Of a DNA stretch of 64,000 bases, positions 22,787-31,798 are shown piece after piece. Each line of letters starts with the position of its first letter. Position 1 is the first letter of the stretch. Position numbers and translations under genes: made by a program. The notes below the pieces were generated by a model. It was not told where the DNA came from, searched no databases, and was given only the letters and a program-made list of their open reading frames with translations. This stretch comes from Hydrogenophaga sp. A37 (GTDB lineage Bacteria; Pseudomonadota; Gammaproteobacteria; Burkholderiales; Burkholderiaceae_C): positions 62,001-126,000 of the forward strand of contig NZ_MUNZ01000085.1 of the NCBI RefSeq assembly GCF_002001205.1, written 5' to 3'.

Positions 22787-23731
22787 ATGAAACAACTGCT
22801 GAGCACCCTGATTGCGGCCACGCTGGTGGCCGCGTCGTCCCTGGCCATGGCGGCCGACAAGGAAATCGCCGTGATCGTGAAGACGACCAACTCCGACTTC
22901 TGGCAAAACGTGAAGAAGGGCTCGAACGATGCCGCGAGCAAAGCAAAGGGCTACACCGCTACCTTCCAGGGCGCGGCTTCCGACACCGACCTGGCCGGCC
23001 AGGTGGCGCTGGTGGAAAACGCCGTGAACCGCAAGGTGGCCGGCATCGTGCTGGCGCCGTCCGACCCGGATGCGCTGATCCCCGCCATGAAAAAAGCCTG
23101 GGAAGCCAAGATCCCCGTGGTGTTGATCGACTCTGCGGCTTCCGACGCCGGCAAGGCCTACTACCAGTCCTTCCTCGCCACGGACAACAAGACCGCTGGC
23201 GAAATGTCGGCCAAGACCCTGATCGACAAGATCGGCACCACCGGCAAGATCGCCGTGATGTCCTACACCGCCGGTTCGGGTTCGGAAATCGGCCGCGTGG
23301 GCGGCTTCACCGACTACATCAAGAAGCACTCCAAGCTGCAGATCGTTGGACCGTTCTATTCCAACTCGCAGATGGGCACGGCGCTGAACCAGACGACCGA
23401 CGTGCTGGCCGCCAACCCCGACCTGAAGGGCATCTTCGGCGCCAACGAACCCACCGCCATCGGCATGGGCCGCGCGCTGACCCAGGCGGGGAAGTCAGGC
23501 AAGGTGGTGGCCATCGGCTTTGATGGCAACGCCGACCTGCAGGGCTTCGTGAAGGACGGCACCATCGAGGCCATTGCGGTGCAAAGCGCGTATGAGATGG
23601 GCAACCTGGGCGTGAAGACCGTGGTGGAATTGGTGGAAGGCAAGAAGGTCCCCCCCTTCCGCGACACCGGTGTGCTGATGGTGAACAAGAAAAACATCGA
23701 CAGCCCCGCCGCCAAGAACGTTCTCTACTGA
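22787..23731 (+). CDS. Periplasmic sugar-binding protein (RbsB type)
   Basis: This 314-residue binding protein has a signal peptide (MKQLLSTLIAATLVAASSLAMA, cleaved before ADKEIAV) and the two-lobed periplasmic-binding fold of the ribose/galactose class. Ligand-side motifs are VKTTNSDFWQNVKKGSNDAA at about 30-49, LAPSDPDALIPAMKKAWEAKIPVVLIDS, and IFGANEPTAIGMGRAL with GFDGN near the C-terminal lobe. The aromatic FW and the Asp of GFDGN usually stack on and bond a pyranose. It determines the importer's specificity, but the sugar cannot be read from sequence. A second nearby ATG (22782) is out of frame. A strong hairpin follows the stop. Confidence 0.92.
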   Translation: MKQLLSTLIAATLVAASSLAMAADKEIAVIVKTTNSDFWQNVKKGSNDAASKAKGYTATFQGAASDTDLAGQVALVENAVNRKVAGIVLAPSDPDALIPAMKKAWEAKIPVVLIDSAASDAGKAYYQSFLATDNKTAGEMSAKTLIDKIGTTGKIAVMSYTAGSGSEIGRVGGFTDYIKKHSKLQIVGPFYSNSQMGTALNQTTDVLAANPDLKGIFGANEPTAIGMGRALTQAGKSGKVVAIGFDGNADLQGFVKDGTIEAIAVQSAYEMGNLGVKTVVELVEGKKVPPFRDTGVLMVNKKNIDSPAAKNVLY

Positions 23732-23757
23732 GCCTCCCGCTCTTCTCCTGAAGCACA

Positions 23758-23780
23758 CCTCCGGCGTCACACGCCGGAGG
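23758..23780 (+). other. Strong hairpin after binding-protein gene
   Basis: CCTCCGGCGT and ACGCCGGAGG form a perfect ten-base-pair stem with a CAC loop. No U-tract follows. Such hairpins after binding-protein genes usually protect the upstream mRNA from 3' exonucleases and let this protein be made in excess. Transcription can still continue into the dehydrogenase gene at 23824. Confidence 0.6.
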
Positions 23781-23823
23781 ATGGCGTTCCCTGGCCCGAT
23801 CAATTCGAACCCAAAGGACACGT

Positions 23824-24834
23824 ATGCTGACCGTGATCTGCGAAACCCCCGGCGTGCTGCGGGCCCAGGAGCAGCCCCGCCCCACCCGCCAGGCCGACGA
23901 GGTGCTGCTGCGCGTGCGGCGTGTGGGCGTGTGCGGCACGGACCTGCACATCTTCACCGGCAACCAGCCCTACCTGGCCTACCCGCGCGTCATGGGCCAC
24001 GAAATCTCGGGCACCGTGGAAGAGGCGCCCGAGGGCAGCGGCCTGGGCACGGGCGACGAGGTGTTTGTCATGCCCTACCTCTCGTGCGGCGACTGCATCG
24101 CTTGCCGCCAAGGCAAGACCAATTGCTGCGTCAACATCCAGGTGCTGGGCGTGCACCGCGACGGCGCCTTCACCGAGTACCTCAACGTGCCCGCCCCGTT
24201 CGTGCGCAAGGCCGAGGGCGTCTCGCTGGACCAGGCGGCGATGGTGGAATTTCTGGCCATTGGCGCCCACGCCGTGCGCCGCGCCGATGTGTTGCCCGGC
24301 CAGCGCGTGTTGGTGGTGGGCACCGGGCCGATTGGCATGGCGGTGCTGCTGTTTGCCGGCCTGCGCGGCGGCCAGGTGACGGCGCTGGACACCCGGCCCG
24401 AGCGGGTGGTGTTTTGCCAGCAGCACCTGGGCGCCCACGCCGGCGTGCTGATTGGGCCGAACGACGTGGAGGAACTGCGCGCGCTGACGGACGGCGACTT
24501 CTACCATGTGGTGTTTGACGCCACCGGCAATCCGCGCGCCATGGAGCGGGGCTTCCAGTTCATCGCGCACGGTGGCAAGTACGTGTTGGTGTCGGTGGTG
24601 CGGGACAACATCACATTCTCCGACCCCGAGTTCCACAAACGCGAGGCCACGCTGCTGGGCAGCCGCAACGCCACCATGGAAGATTTTGAAACCGTGTTGA
24701 ACGCCATGCGCGCCGGCCAGGTACCCACCGCGGCCCTCAACACCCACCGCATGCCGCTGGCCGACGTACCCACGGCGTTTGCCACGCTGATGGACCCGGC
24801 ACAGGGGGTGGTCAAGGCGCTGATCGAATGCTGA
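23824..24834 (+). CDS. Zinc-dependent alcohol dehydrogenase (MDR family)
   Basis: This 336-residue medium-chain dehydrogenase has the catalytic-zinc segment CGTDLHIFTGNQPYLAYPRVMGHEISG (about 38-64), the structural-zinc cysteine cluster SCGDCIACRQGKTNCC, and the NAD-binding VLVVGTGPIGMAVLLFAGLRG. It is most like sorbitol, idonate or galactonate-type polyol dehydrogenases. It lies 92 bases after the binding protein on the same strand, past the hairpin, so it probably acts on the sugar or polyol brought in by the ABC importer. The gene ends 22 bases before the convergent MocR gene with no visible terminator. The substrate is inferred only by class. Confidence 0.88.
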   Translation: MLTVICETPGVLRAQEQPRPTRQADEVLLRVRRVGVCGTDLHIFTGNQPYLAYPRVMGHEISGTVEEAPEGSGLGTGDEVFVMPYLSCGDCIACRQGKTNCCVNIQVLGVHRDGAFTEYLNVPAPFVRKAEGVSLDQAAMVEFLAIGAHAVRRADVLPGQRVLVVGTGPIGMAVLLFAGLRGGQVTALDTRPERVVFCQQHLGAHAGVLIGPNDVEELRALTDGDFYHVVFDATGNPRAMERGFQFIAHGGKYVLVSVVRDNITFSDPEFHKREATLLGSRNATMEDFETVLNAMRAGQVPTAALNTHRMPLADVPTAFATLMDPAQGVVKALIEC

Positions 24835-24855
24835 CCTGGGCAGGGAAAGGCGTCT

Positions 24856-26316
24856 CTAGGCAAAGCGGCGCACGGCGGTGGCCAGTTGCTTCACCAGCCC
24901 CGGCATCTGTTCCACCGGCACCTGCGCATAACCCAGCAAGAAACCACGCCAGGGTTGCACGCGCTGGCCGATGGCCTGCTCGCTGAGCGCCGGGGCCACG
25001 ATACCCTGGGCCTGCAGCGTGCGGCTCATGGCGGCATCATCCGCACGCGGGTTGCGCAGGCGCAGCGCCAGGTGCATGCCGGCGGAGCCGCCGTACACAT
25101 CGGCCACGTCGCCCAGCTGCTGCTCCAGTGCGGCCACCAAGGCATCGCGGCGCTGGCGGTAGAGGCGGCGCATGCGCCGCAGGTGCAGGCTGAACTGCCC
25201 ACTGCGCATGAACTCGGCCAGCGCCAGTTGGTCGGCTGCGCGCCCACGCGGATGGGTGCGTGCCAGCATGGCGCTGAGCGGCGCCACCAGCGCTGCGGGC
25301 ACCACCATGAAGCCGATGCGCAGTGCGGGAAACATGGTCTTGCTGAAGGTACCCAGGTAGAGCACGGGCGCATCGGCTGCCAGGCCCTGCATGCAGGACA
25401 GCGGCGGCCCGTCGTGGCGGAATTCGCTGTCGTAGTCGTCTTCAACGATGAGCGCCGCCGCGCTGCGCGCCTGCGCAATGAGGGCCATGCGCCGCTCCAG
25501 GCTCAACACGCTGCCCGTGGGGTACTGGTGGGAGGGCGTGACGTAGATGAGCTTGGGCGGGTGGCGCTGCCAGTCGGCTGCGGTGGGGGCCATGCCCTCG
25601 CTGTCGACCACCACGCCCATGGGTTTGAGCTGCGCGGCCTTGAAGGCGGCCAGCGCGCCCTGGTAGCCAGGGCTCTCGATCCACACCTTGTCGCCCGCAT
25701 CGGCAAAGGCGCGGGCGCACAGGTCCAGGCTGCTTTGCGTGCCGTCGGTGATGACGACCTGGCTGGCGTCCAGCAGCGCGCCGCGCGCCACCCTCAGGTG
25801 GCTGGCAATCGCCTCGCGCAGCGCGTGTTCGCCCGTGGGCTCGGCGTAGTTGAGCTGCGCGGTGCTCAGGCCACGCCAGGCGCGGTCCAGCAGGCGGCGC
25901 CACAGCGTGACCGGAAACTCTTTGAGCGCGGGCACACCGGGGGCAAAGGCGGCCGGGGTCTCGGGTGCGTCGCGGGTGGGCACGGCCAGTGCGCGCCTGG
26001 ACAGGCCCACGCGCAGCGGCGCGGTGGTGTGCGCCAGGGGCACGGCGGCCAGCGTGGCGGCCTGTGCCACCACGGTGCCGCGCCGGTCTGGCAGCACAAA
26101 GCCTTCGGTCGCAAGCTGGTCGTAGGCGTAGAGCACGGTGTTGCGCGACACGCCCAGCTCTTGCGCCAGCGTGCGCGTGGCGGGCAGGCGCACACCACTG
26201 CCCAGCGTGCCCGCGCGGATGGCGCTGCGCAGGCATTCGTGCAGCTGGCGCTGGCGCGACCAGCGCGTGTGGGCTGACGTGGCGGTGTAGCGGGAAAACA
26301 GCAGTTGATAGTCCAC
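24856..26316 (-). CDS. MocR-type regulator (GntR helix-turn-helix plus aminotransferase domain)
   Basis: This 486-residue regulator joins a GntR winged helix (about 16-85: HECLRSAIRAGTLGSGVRLPATRTLAQELGVSRNTVLYAYDQLATEGFV) to a fold-type I aminotransferase-like domain. Lys326 in GTFSKTMFP is the expected PLP lysine, and VEDDYDSEFR contains the Asp that contacts the pyridine ring. MocR/PdxR proteins use PLP as effector and often control vitamin B6 or amino-acid genes. Here it is divergent from a pyridoxamine-oxidase-like flavoprotein gene, with a 101-base shared region, so it probably regulates that gene. The linker (about 86-125) is rich in Ala and Thr. No feature is odd. Confidence 0.92.
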   Translation of the reverse strand: MDYQLLFSRYTATSAHTRWSRQRQLHECLRSAIRAGTLGSGVRLPATRTLAQELGVSRNTVLYAYDQLATEGFVLPDRRGTVVAQAATLAAVPLAHTTAPLRVGLSRRALAVPTRDAPETPAAFAPGVPALKEFPVTLWRRLLDRAWRGLSTAQLNYAEPTGEHALREAIASHLRVARGALLDASQVVITDGTQSSLDLCARAFADAGDKVWIESPGYQGALAAFKAAQLKPMGVVVDSEGMAPTAADWQRHPPKLIYVTPSHQYPTGSVLSLERRMALIAQARSAAALIVEDDYDSEFRHDGPPLSCMQGLAADAPVLYLGTFSKTMFPALRIGFMVVPAALVAPLSAMLARTHPRGRAADQLALAEFMRSGQFSLHLRRMRRLYRQRRDALVAALEQQLGDVADVYGGSAGMHLALRLRNPRADDAAMSRTLQAQGIVAPALSEQAIGQRVQPWRGFLLGYAQVPVEQMPGLVKQLATAVRRFA

Positions 26317-26417
26317 AGCGGGCTTTGGTTAGTGGCACCAAAAAACAGTGCAAGTCTGGATCTTAATTTGGAACCACAAGCACTCTACATTGCAGCCCTT
26401 CATTCACTCGCACTGCC
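26317..26417. promoter_or_regulatory. Divergent control region MocR/PNPOx-like
   Basis: The 101 bases hold AT-rich stretches (26336-26347 and 26363-26370) and short repeats AGTGGCACC and CAGTGCAAG that could be MocR half sites. I cannot place promoters with confidence. Confidence 0.35.
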
Positions 26418-27065
26418 ATGACCGACACCACCAAGCCCACGCCCCCCAGCGACCGCACCCGCGTGCGCCGCATTGCCGAAAACGCCCATTACGACGCCCC
26501 CACGCTGCACGCCATCTTGGACGCGGCGTATGTGTGCCACGTGGCCTTTGCCGACGAGAAAGGCACGCACTGCATTCCCACCGCCTGCTGGCGCGAGGAC
26601 GACCACCTCTACATCCACGGCTCCAACGGTGGGCGCCTGATCAAGCTGCTGGCCCAGGGCACGCAGGCCTGCGTGACGGTGACCCACATCGACGGCCTGG
26701 TGCTGGCGCGCTCGGCGTTCAACCATTCGATGAACTACCGCTCGGCCATGGTCTATGGCTCGTTTGAAAAGGTGGACGACAAGCGCGCCGCGCTCGACGC
26801 CTTCATGCGCCACCTGGCCCCGGGCCGCGAGCACGAAGCCCGCCGCGGCAACGATAAGGAGTTTGCCGCCACCACGGTGATGCGCATCAGCCTGGCCGAG
26901 GCCGCTTGCAAGGTCCGCACCGGTGGCCCCAACGACGATGCCGAAGACATGGGCGTGGCTGCCTGGGCCGGTGTGTTGCCGCTGACACAGCAGCGAGGGG
27001 CACCCGTGGCCGACCCGTTGTGCACGGTGCCCGCACCGGCATATGTGCAGGGCTGGGGCGGGTGA
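26418..27065 (+). CDS. Pyridoxamine 5'-phosphate oxidase-like FMN-binding protein
   Basis: This 215-residue protein has a split-barrel flavin-binding domain of the Pyridox_ox_2 type. Motifs include AAYVCHVAFADEKGTHCIPTACWREDDHLYIHGSNGGRLIKLLAQG at about 36-80 and LARSAFNHSMNYRSAMVYGSFEKVDD at about 96-121. True PdxH proteins have a different C-terminal motif, so the exact reaction is unknown; related proteins bind FMN, F420 or haem. It is divergent from the MocR gene. Proteins of this group are frequently paired with MocR regulators. Residues 1-18 are polar and variable. No signal peptide is present. Confidence 0.82.
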   Translation: MTDTTKPTPPSDRTRVRRIAENAHYDAPTLHAILDAAYVCHVAFADEKGTHCIPTACWREDDHLYIHGSNGGRLIKLLAQGTQACVTVTHIDGLVLARSAFNHSMNYRSAMVYGSFEKVDDKRAALDAFMRHLAPGREHEARRGNDKEFAATTVMRISLAEAACKVRTGGPNDDAEDMGVAAWAGVLPLTQQRGAPVADPLCTVPAPAYVQGWGG

Positions 27066-27183
27066 GCGGCGGCACCCGCATGCCTTGGTATAAGAATGCC
27101 TTTCGATCACGTCAGGGTGAACAACACCCGGAATCTGGCAGACCGTATCGGATCAAAAATCACGGCCGTTGAAGGGGAACACA

Positions 27184-27960
27184 GTGAACACCACCGCAAG
27201 CAGCAGCAAGCACATCCGCATCGGCATCGGCGGCTGGACCTTTGAGCCGTGGCGCGACAACTTCTACCCCTCTGGCCTCGCGCACAGCAAGGAATTGCAC
27301 CACGCCAGCCGTCGGCTCAACGCCATTGAGGTCAACGGCACCTACTACAGCAGCTTCAAACCGCCCACCTTCGCCAAGTGGCACAGCGAGACGCCCGACG
27401 GCTTCATGTTTTCGCTCAAAGCCAACCGCTTTGCCACAAACCGCCGGGTGCTGGCGGATGCGGGCGATTCGATCGCCCGCTTTGTGGAGAGCGGCATTTC
27501 TGAGCTCAAGGACAAGCTCGGCCCCATCGTGTGGCAGTTCATGCCGAGCAAGCCGTTCGAACCGGGGGACTTCGAGGCCTTCCTCGCGCTGCTGCCAAAG
27601 GCGGTGGACGGCCGCCAACTGCGCCACGCCCTGGACGTGAGGCACGAGAGCTTTGCCACGCCTGCCTTCCTTGCGCTGACGCGCCGTTATGGCTGTGTGC
27701 CCGTGCACACCGATTCGCCGAAATTCCCCGCCATTGCCGATGCAGAAGCCGACTTTGCCTACCTGCGCCTGATGCGCAGCGAGGCTGATGTGCCCACCGG
27801 CTACACGCCCGAGGCCATCGCCCAGTGGGCCCATGGCGTGCGCACCTGGACCAGCGGCGAGCGTCCGCGCGACGTGTTCGTGTATTTCATCAACGGCGCC
27901 AAGGAGCGGGCACCTGCAGGCGCGGTGGCTTTGATGGCGCAGCTCGGCCTGCAGGTTTAA
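27184..27960 (+). CDS. DUF72 (YecE-like) family protein
   Basis: This 258-residue protein has a TIM-barrel-like DUF72 fold. Key motifs are IGIGGWTFEPWRDNFYPSGL near the start, LNAIEVNGTYYSSFKPPTFAKWHSETPDGFMFSLKANRF, and the C-terminal DVFVYFINGAKERAPAGAVALMAQL. Function is unproven for the family; a role in nucleic-acid or cofactor metabolism has been proposed but not settled. I chose GTG 27184, preceded by AAGGGGAA, over an in-frame TTG at 27169. It lies 118 bases after the flavoprotein gene. A hairpin terminator lies about 130 bases downstream. The call is firm for family, weak for function. Confidence 0.88.
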   Translation: MNTTASSSKHIRIGIGGWTFEPWRDNFYPSGLAHSKELHHASRRLNAIEVNGTYYSSFKPPTFAKWHSETPDGFMFSLKANRFATNRRVLADAGDSIARFVESGISELKDKLGPIVWQFMPSKPFEPGDFEAFLALLPKAVDGRQLRHALDVRHESFATPAFLALTRRYGCVPVHTDSPKFPAIADAEADFAYLRLMRSEADVPTGYTPEAIAQWAHGVRTWTSGERPRDVFVYFINGAKERAPAGAVALMAQLGLQV

Positions 27961-28086
27961 TCGCGAGGGTTTGGTACATCAGACATTGGGGAATGGGTCA
28001 CCTGCAGGGCTACCGGGTTTTTCCCTCTTGATCGCCAGCGCGATCACCACTGAATTCACACACCTGCTCAAGCTGACCCGCGCAGC

Positions 28087-28124
28087 AAAAAGCCCGAGCC
28101 GTTGTCGGCCCGGGCTTTTCTTTT
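28087..28124. terminator. Bidirectional intrinsic terminator (DUF72/lpdA)
   Basis: AGCCCGAGCC pairs with GGCCCGGGCT (one mismatch), loop GTTGTC, flanked by AAAA on the left and TTTTCTTTT on the right. It sits between convergent genes and fits plus-strand termination best; the A-run also gives a short U-tract for the minus strand. Confidence 0.8.
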
Positions 28125-28142
28125 GAGCAGCACCGAAGCTGC

Positions 28143-29978
28143 TTACTTCTTGCTAGGCGGCAAATCGGTACAAGACCCATGCGCCACTTCCGCTGCCATG
28201 CCGATGCTCTCGCCCAGCGTGGGGTGCGGGTGGATGGTCTTGCCGATGTCCACCGCGTCGGCGCCCATCTCGATGGCCAGCGCCACTTCACCGATCATGT
28301 CGCCCGCATGCGTGCCGACCATGCCGCCGCCCAGGATCTTGCCGTGACCATGGGCCTCGGGTGAATCGTCGAATAACAACTTGGTCACGCCTTCATCGCG
28401 GCCGTTCGCAATCGCGCGGCCTGAAGCCGTCCAGGGAAACAGGCCCTTCTTGACCTTGATGCCCTGGGCCTTGGCCTGGTCTTCGGTGAGGCCCACCCAA
28501 GCCACCTCGGGGTCGGTGTAGGCCACGCTGGGGATCACGCGGGCGTTGAAGGCGGCCGCGGCCAGCTCTTTGTTGCCCTGCAGTTCACCGGCAATCACCT
28601 CTGCCGCCACATGCGCCTCGTGCACCGCCTTGTGCGCCAGCATGGGCTGGCCCACGATGTCGCCGATGGCGAAGATGTGCGGCACGTTGGTGCGCATCTG
28701 AATGTCGACGTTGATGAAGCCGCGGTCGGTCACGGCCACGCCGGCCTTGTCGGCCGCGATCTTCTTGCCGTTGGGCGTGCGGCCCACGGCCTGCAGCACC
28801 AGGTCGTAGACCTGCGGCGCGGGGGCGGTGCCGCCCTCATCCGCTGCGGCGAACGTCACCTCGATGCCTTCGGGCGTGGCCTTGGCCCCCACCGTCTTGG
28901 TCTTGAGCATGATGTTGTCAAAACGCTTGGCGTTCATCTTCTGCCAGATCTTCACCAGGTCGCGGTCGGCGCCCTGCATCAGGCCGTCGAGCATTTCCAC
29001 CACGTCCAGGCGCGCGCCCAGAGTGCTGTAGACGGTGCCCATTTCCAGGCCGATGATGCCGCCGCCCAGGATCAGCATGCGCTTGGGGACTTCCTTCAAG
29101 GCCAGCGCGCCGGTGCTGTCCACCACGCGCGGATCGTCGGGCATGAAGGGCAGGCGCACCGCCTGCGAGCCGGCGGCGATGATGCACTTCTTGAACGCGA
29201 TCACCTTCTTGCTGCCGGTCTTCTCCTGGCCCGTGCCGGTGGTCTCTTCCACTTCGACGTGGTTGGGTCCGACAAAAGCACCATAGCCGCGCACGGTGGT
29301 GACCTTGCGCATCTTGGCCATCGCCGCCAGGCCACCGGTCAACTTGCCGATGACCTTTTCCTTGTGGCCACGCAGCTTGTCCACATTGACCGAGGGCGCG
29401 CCAAAGTCCACGCCCAGATCGGCCATGTGGCTGACCTCATCCATGACCGCCGCCACGTGCAGCAGCGCCTTGGACGGGATGCAACCCACGTTCAGGCACA
29501 CACCGCCCAGCTGGGCGTAGCGCTCGACGAGCACGACCTTGAGGCCAAGGTCGGCCGCGCGGAAGGCGGCCGAGTAACCGCCGGGACCGGCGCCGAGTAC
29601 GAGCACATCGCACTCGATGTCGGCGCTGCCGCCGAAGCTGGCGGCGGTGGGGGCCACCACCGGCGCGGCAGCAGGAGCCGCAGCGGGTGCGGTCGCAGCA
29701 GCGGGTACTGCAGCTGGCGCGGCAGGAGCACTGGCAGCACCCTCACCGTCCAGCACCAACACCACCGAGCCTTGCTTGACCTTGTCGCCCAGCGCAACCT
29801 TGAGCTCTTTCACCACGCCGGCGTGCGACGAAGGAATCTCCATCGAGGCCTTGTCGGACTCCACGGTGATCAGGCTTTGTTCAGCCTTAACGGTGTCGCC
29901 AGGTTTGACCAGCAGCTCGATCACGGCCACTTCGTCGAAGTCGCCAATGTCGGGAACTTGAATATCGATCAGTGCCAT
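28143..29978 (-). CDS. lpdA: Dihydrolipoamide dehydrogenase (E3) with N-terminal lipoyl domain
   Basis: This 611-residue E3 reoxidises dihydrolipoyl groups of the pyruvate dehydrogenase complex with NAD. Residues 1-78 form a lipoyl domain with Lys43 in ESDKASMEI. An Ala/Pro-rich linker follows (about 82-115). The flavoenzyme core has [23 protein letters not shown], the redox disulfide [10 protein letters not shown], the NAD motif [14 protein letters not shown] and a C-terminal dimer domain ending [15 protein letters not shown] with the active-site histidine. E3 with its own lipoyl domain is seen in several betaproteobacteria. It lies nine bases after aceF and closes the aceE-aceF-lpdA operon. 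The bidirectional terminator at 28087 follows. Confidence 0.96.
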   Translation of the reverse strand: MALIDIQVPDIGDFDEVAVIELLVKPGDTVKAEQSLITVESDKASMEIPSSHAGVVKELKVALGDKVKQGSVVLVLDGEGAASAPAAPAAVPAAATAPAAAPAAAPVVAPTAASFGGSADIECDVLVLGAGPGGYSAAFRAADLGLKVVLVERYAQLGGVCLNVGCIPSKALLHVAAVMDEVSHMADLGVDFGAPSVNVDKLRGHKEKVIGKLTGGLAAMAKMRKVTTVRGYGAFVGPNHVEVEETTGTGQEKTGSKKVIAFKKCIIAAGSQAVRLPFMPDDPRVVDSTGALALKEVPKRMLILGGGIIGLEMGTVYSTLGARLDVVEMLDGLMQGADRDLVKIWQKMNAKRFDNIMLKTKTVGAKATPEGIEVTFAAADEGGTAPAPQVYDLVLQAVGRTPNGKKIAADKAGVAVTDRGFINVDIQMRTNVPHIFAIGDIVGQPMLAHKAVHEAHVAAEVIAGELQGNKELAAAAFNARVIPSVAYTDPEVAWVGLTEDQAKAQGIKVKKGLFPWTASGRAIANGRDEGVTKLLFDDSPEAHGHGKILGGGMVGTHAGDMIGEVALAIEMGADAVDIGKTIHPHPTLGESIGMAAEVAHGSCTDLPPSKK

Positions 29979-29987
29979 CGCGATTCC

Positions 29988-31661
29988 TTAAAGAAGAACG
30001 CGACGGAAGTCGCCGAGGATCTGGCCGAGGTAGGCGTTGAAGCGCGCCGCCGCGGCGCCGTCGATCACGCGGTGGTCCCAGGTCAGCGACAGCGGCAGCA
30101 TCAGGCGCGGCTGGAAGGCCTTGCCGTCCCACACCGGTTCCATGTTGCTCTTGCAGACGCCGAGGATGGCGACTTCAGGTGCGTTGATGATGGGCGTGAA
30201 GTAACGGCCGCCGATGCCACCGAGGCTGGAGATGGTGAAGCAGGCACCGCTCATGTCGGCCGGGCCCAACTTGCCGTCGCGCGCCTTCTTGGCGAGTTCG
30301 CCCATTTCCTGGCTGATCTGCAGCACGCCCTTCTTGTCGGCGTCCTTGATGACGGGAACGACCAGGCCGTTGGGTGTGTCGGCCGCGAAGCCGATGTGAA
30401 AGTACTGCTTGTAGATCAGCGCATCACCGTCCAGCGAGCTGTTGAACTCGGGGAACTTCTTGAGCGCGGCCACGCAGGCCTTGATCAGGAACGCGAGCAT
30501 GGTCACCTTCACGCCGCTCTTCTCGTTTTCCTTGTTGGTGGAAACGCGGAAGGCTTCGAGGTCGGTGATGTCGGCGTCGTCGTGGTTGGTGACGGCCGGA
30601 ATCATGATGGCGTTGCGCAACAGGTTGGCGCCGCTGATCTTCTTGATGCGGCCCATCTCCTTGCGTTCGATGGGGCCGAACTTGGCGAAGTCCACCTTGG
30701 GCCAGGGAATCAGGCCCAACTCGGAGCCGCCACCACCGGTGGAAGCCGGGGCCTTGGCCTTTTGCGCTGCCGTCTGCACCGCGCCGGCCATGACGGACTT
30801 GGTGAAGCCCTGCACGTCGTCCAGCGTGATGCGGCCCTTGGGGCCCTTGCCCTGCACTTCGGCCAGCGGCACGCCGAGTTCACGGGCGAATTTACGCACC
30901 GAGGGCGAGGCGTGGGGCAGGCCCAGCGCGGACGTGCCGGTGGGGTTGTGGGCGGGCGCGGCTTCTACCGATGCAGTGGCAGCCGCGGGAGCGGCCACGG
31001 CAGCAGCGGCGGGCGCAGCCGCCTGAGCGGGTGCAGCGGCAACGGGTGTCGGCGCCGCAGCACCTGCGGCGCCCTCCAGGATCGCCAGCAAGTCACCAAT
31101 GTTGACCGTGTCGCCGACCTTGACTTTGAGTTCCTTCAGCACACCAGCGTGCGACGAAGGGATCTCCATCGAAGCCTTGTCGGACTCGACCGTGATCAGG
31201 CTCTGCTCGACCTTGATGGCGTCGCCGGGCTTGACGAGGACCTCAATGACGGCGACGTCCTTGAAGTCGCCGATGTCGGGCACGAAGACCTGCACCGGGC
31301 CGGCAGCAGCGGGCGCGGCCGCAGGCGCAGTTGCAACAGCCGGCGCTGCGGCGGGCGAAGCCACCGGTGCGGAGGCTGCAGCTGCCGCGGCCGCGGCCGC
31401 CGGCGCCGGAGCAGCGGCGTCGCCAGCGGCTTCCACCACCAGCACCACCGAGCCCTCTTTCACCTTGTCGCCCAGCGCCACGCGCAGTTCTTTCACCACG
31501 CCAGCGGTACTGGACGGGATTTCCATCGAGGCCTTGTCGGACTCGACCGTGATCAGCGACTGTTCGGCCTTGACCGTGTCGCCCACCTTGACCAGCAGTT
31601 CAATGACCGCCACTTCGTCGAAGTCGCCGATGTCCGGGACCTTCACTTCTACCAATGCCAT
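29988..31661 (-). CDS. aceF: Pyruvate dehydrogenase E2, dihydrolipoyl acetyltransferase
   Basis: This 557-residue E2 has two lipoyl domains (about 1-80 with Lys43, and about 119-195, each with [11 protein letters not shown]), separated by Ala-rich linkers. Next come a peripheral-subunit-binding domain ([34 protein letters not shown]) and the acetyltransferase core, ending with the active-site [15 protein letters not shown]. It transfers acetyl from lipoyl to CoA. ATG 31661 has GGAGACAG upstream; an in-frame TTG at 31673 overlaps that site and is unlikely. The E1 gene is 137 bases upstream, across a palindromic repeat, and the E3 gene nine bases downstream. The two lipoyl domains closely match the one in LpdA. 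Confidence 0.96.
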   Translation of the reverse strand: MALVEVKVPDIGDFDEVAVIELLVKVGDTVKAEQSLITVESDKASMEIPSSTAGVVKELRVALGDKVKEGSVVLVVEAAGDAAAPAPAAAAAAAAASAPVASPAAAPAVATAPAAAPAAAGPVQVFVPDIGDFKDVAVIEVLVKPGDAIKVEQSLITVESDKASMEIPSSHAGVLKELKVKVGDTVNIGDLLAILEGAAGAAAPTPVAAAPAQAAAPAAAAVAAPAAATASVEAAPAHNPTGTSALGLPHASPSVRKFARELGVPLAEVQGKGPKGRITLDDVQGFTKSVMAGAVQTAAQKAKAPASTGGGGSELGLIPWPKVDFAKFGPIERKEMGRIKKISGANLLRNAIMIPAVTNHDDADITDLEAFRVSTNKENEKSGVKVTMLAFLIKACVAALKKFPEFNSSLDGDALIYKQYFHIGFAADTPNGLVVPVIKDADKKGVLQISQEMGELAKKARDGKLGPADMSGACFTISSLGGIGGRYFTPIINAPEVAILGVCKSNMEPVWDGKAFQPRLMLPLSLTWDHRVIDGAAAARFNAYLGQILGDFRRVLL

Positions 31662-31725
31662 GTCTGTCTCCAATCAGATGTTCAATGTGCCGCTTGCGAT
31701 GCCTTCTACCGGGGAAACCGCCGGG

Positions 31726-31781
31726 CTGGCTTTGCCAGACGGCTGGTTTCGCCCCCTTGAGGGGGTAGCGCCGCAGGCGCT
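31726..31781. repeat. REP-like palindromic element between aceE and aceF
   Basis: Three adjacent inverted repeats lie here: CTGGC-TTT-GCCAG (31726-31738), CCCCC-TTGA-GGGGG (31752-31765) and AGCGCC-GCA-GGCGCT (31767-31781). The block CCCCCTTGAGGGGGTAGCGC resembles dispersed intergenic repeats that I recall from Comamonadaceae genomes. Only one copy is in this window. It may tune E1:E2 mRNA ratios. Confidence 0.6.
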
Positions 31782-31798
31782 GCAGGGGTGGGTCAGCC

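Noticed and set aside
28611-31760. A 1049-codon plus-strand open frame opposite lpdA and aceF
   Set aside because: It is His/Gln/Arg-rich, lies entirely antisense to two certain enzyme genes and shows no domain. Long antisense frames are expected at this GC content.
31726-31781. Rho-independent terminator between aceE and aceF
   Set aside because: None of the three hairpins is followed by a T-run on the minus strand, and aceF needs transcription from upstream.
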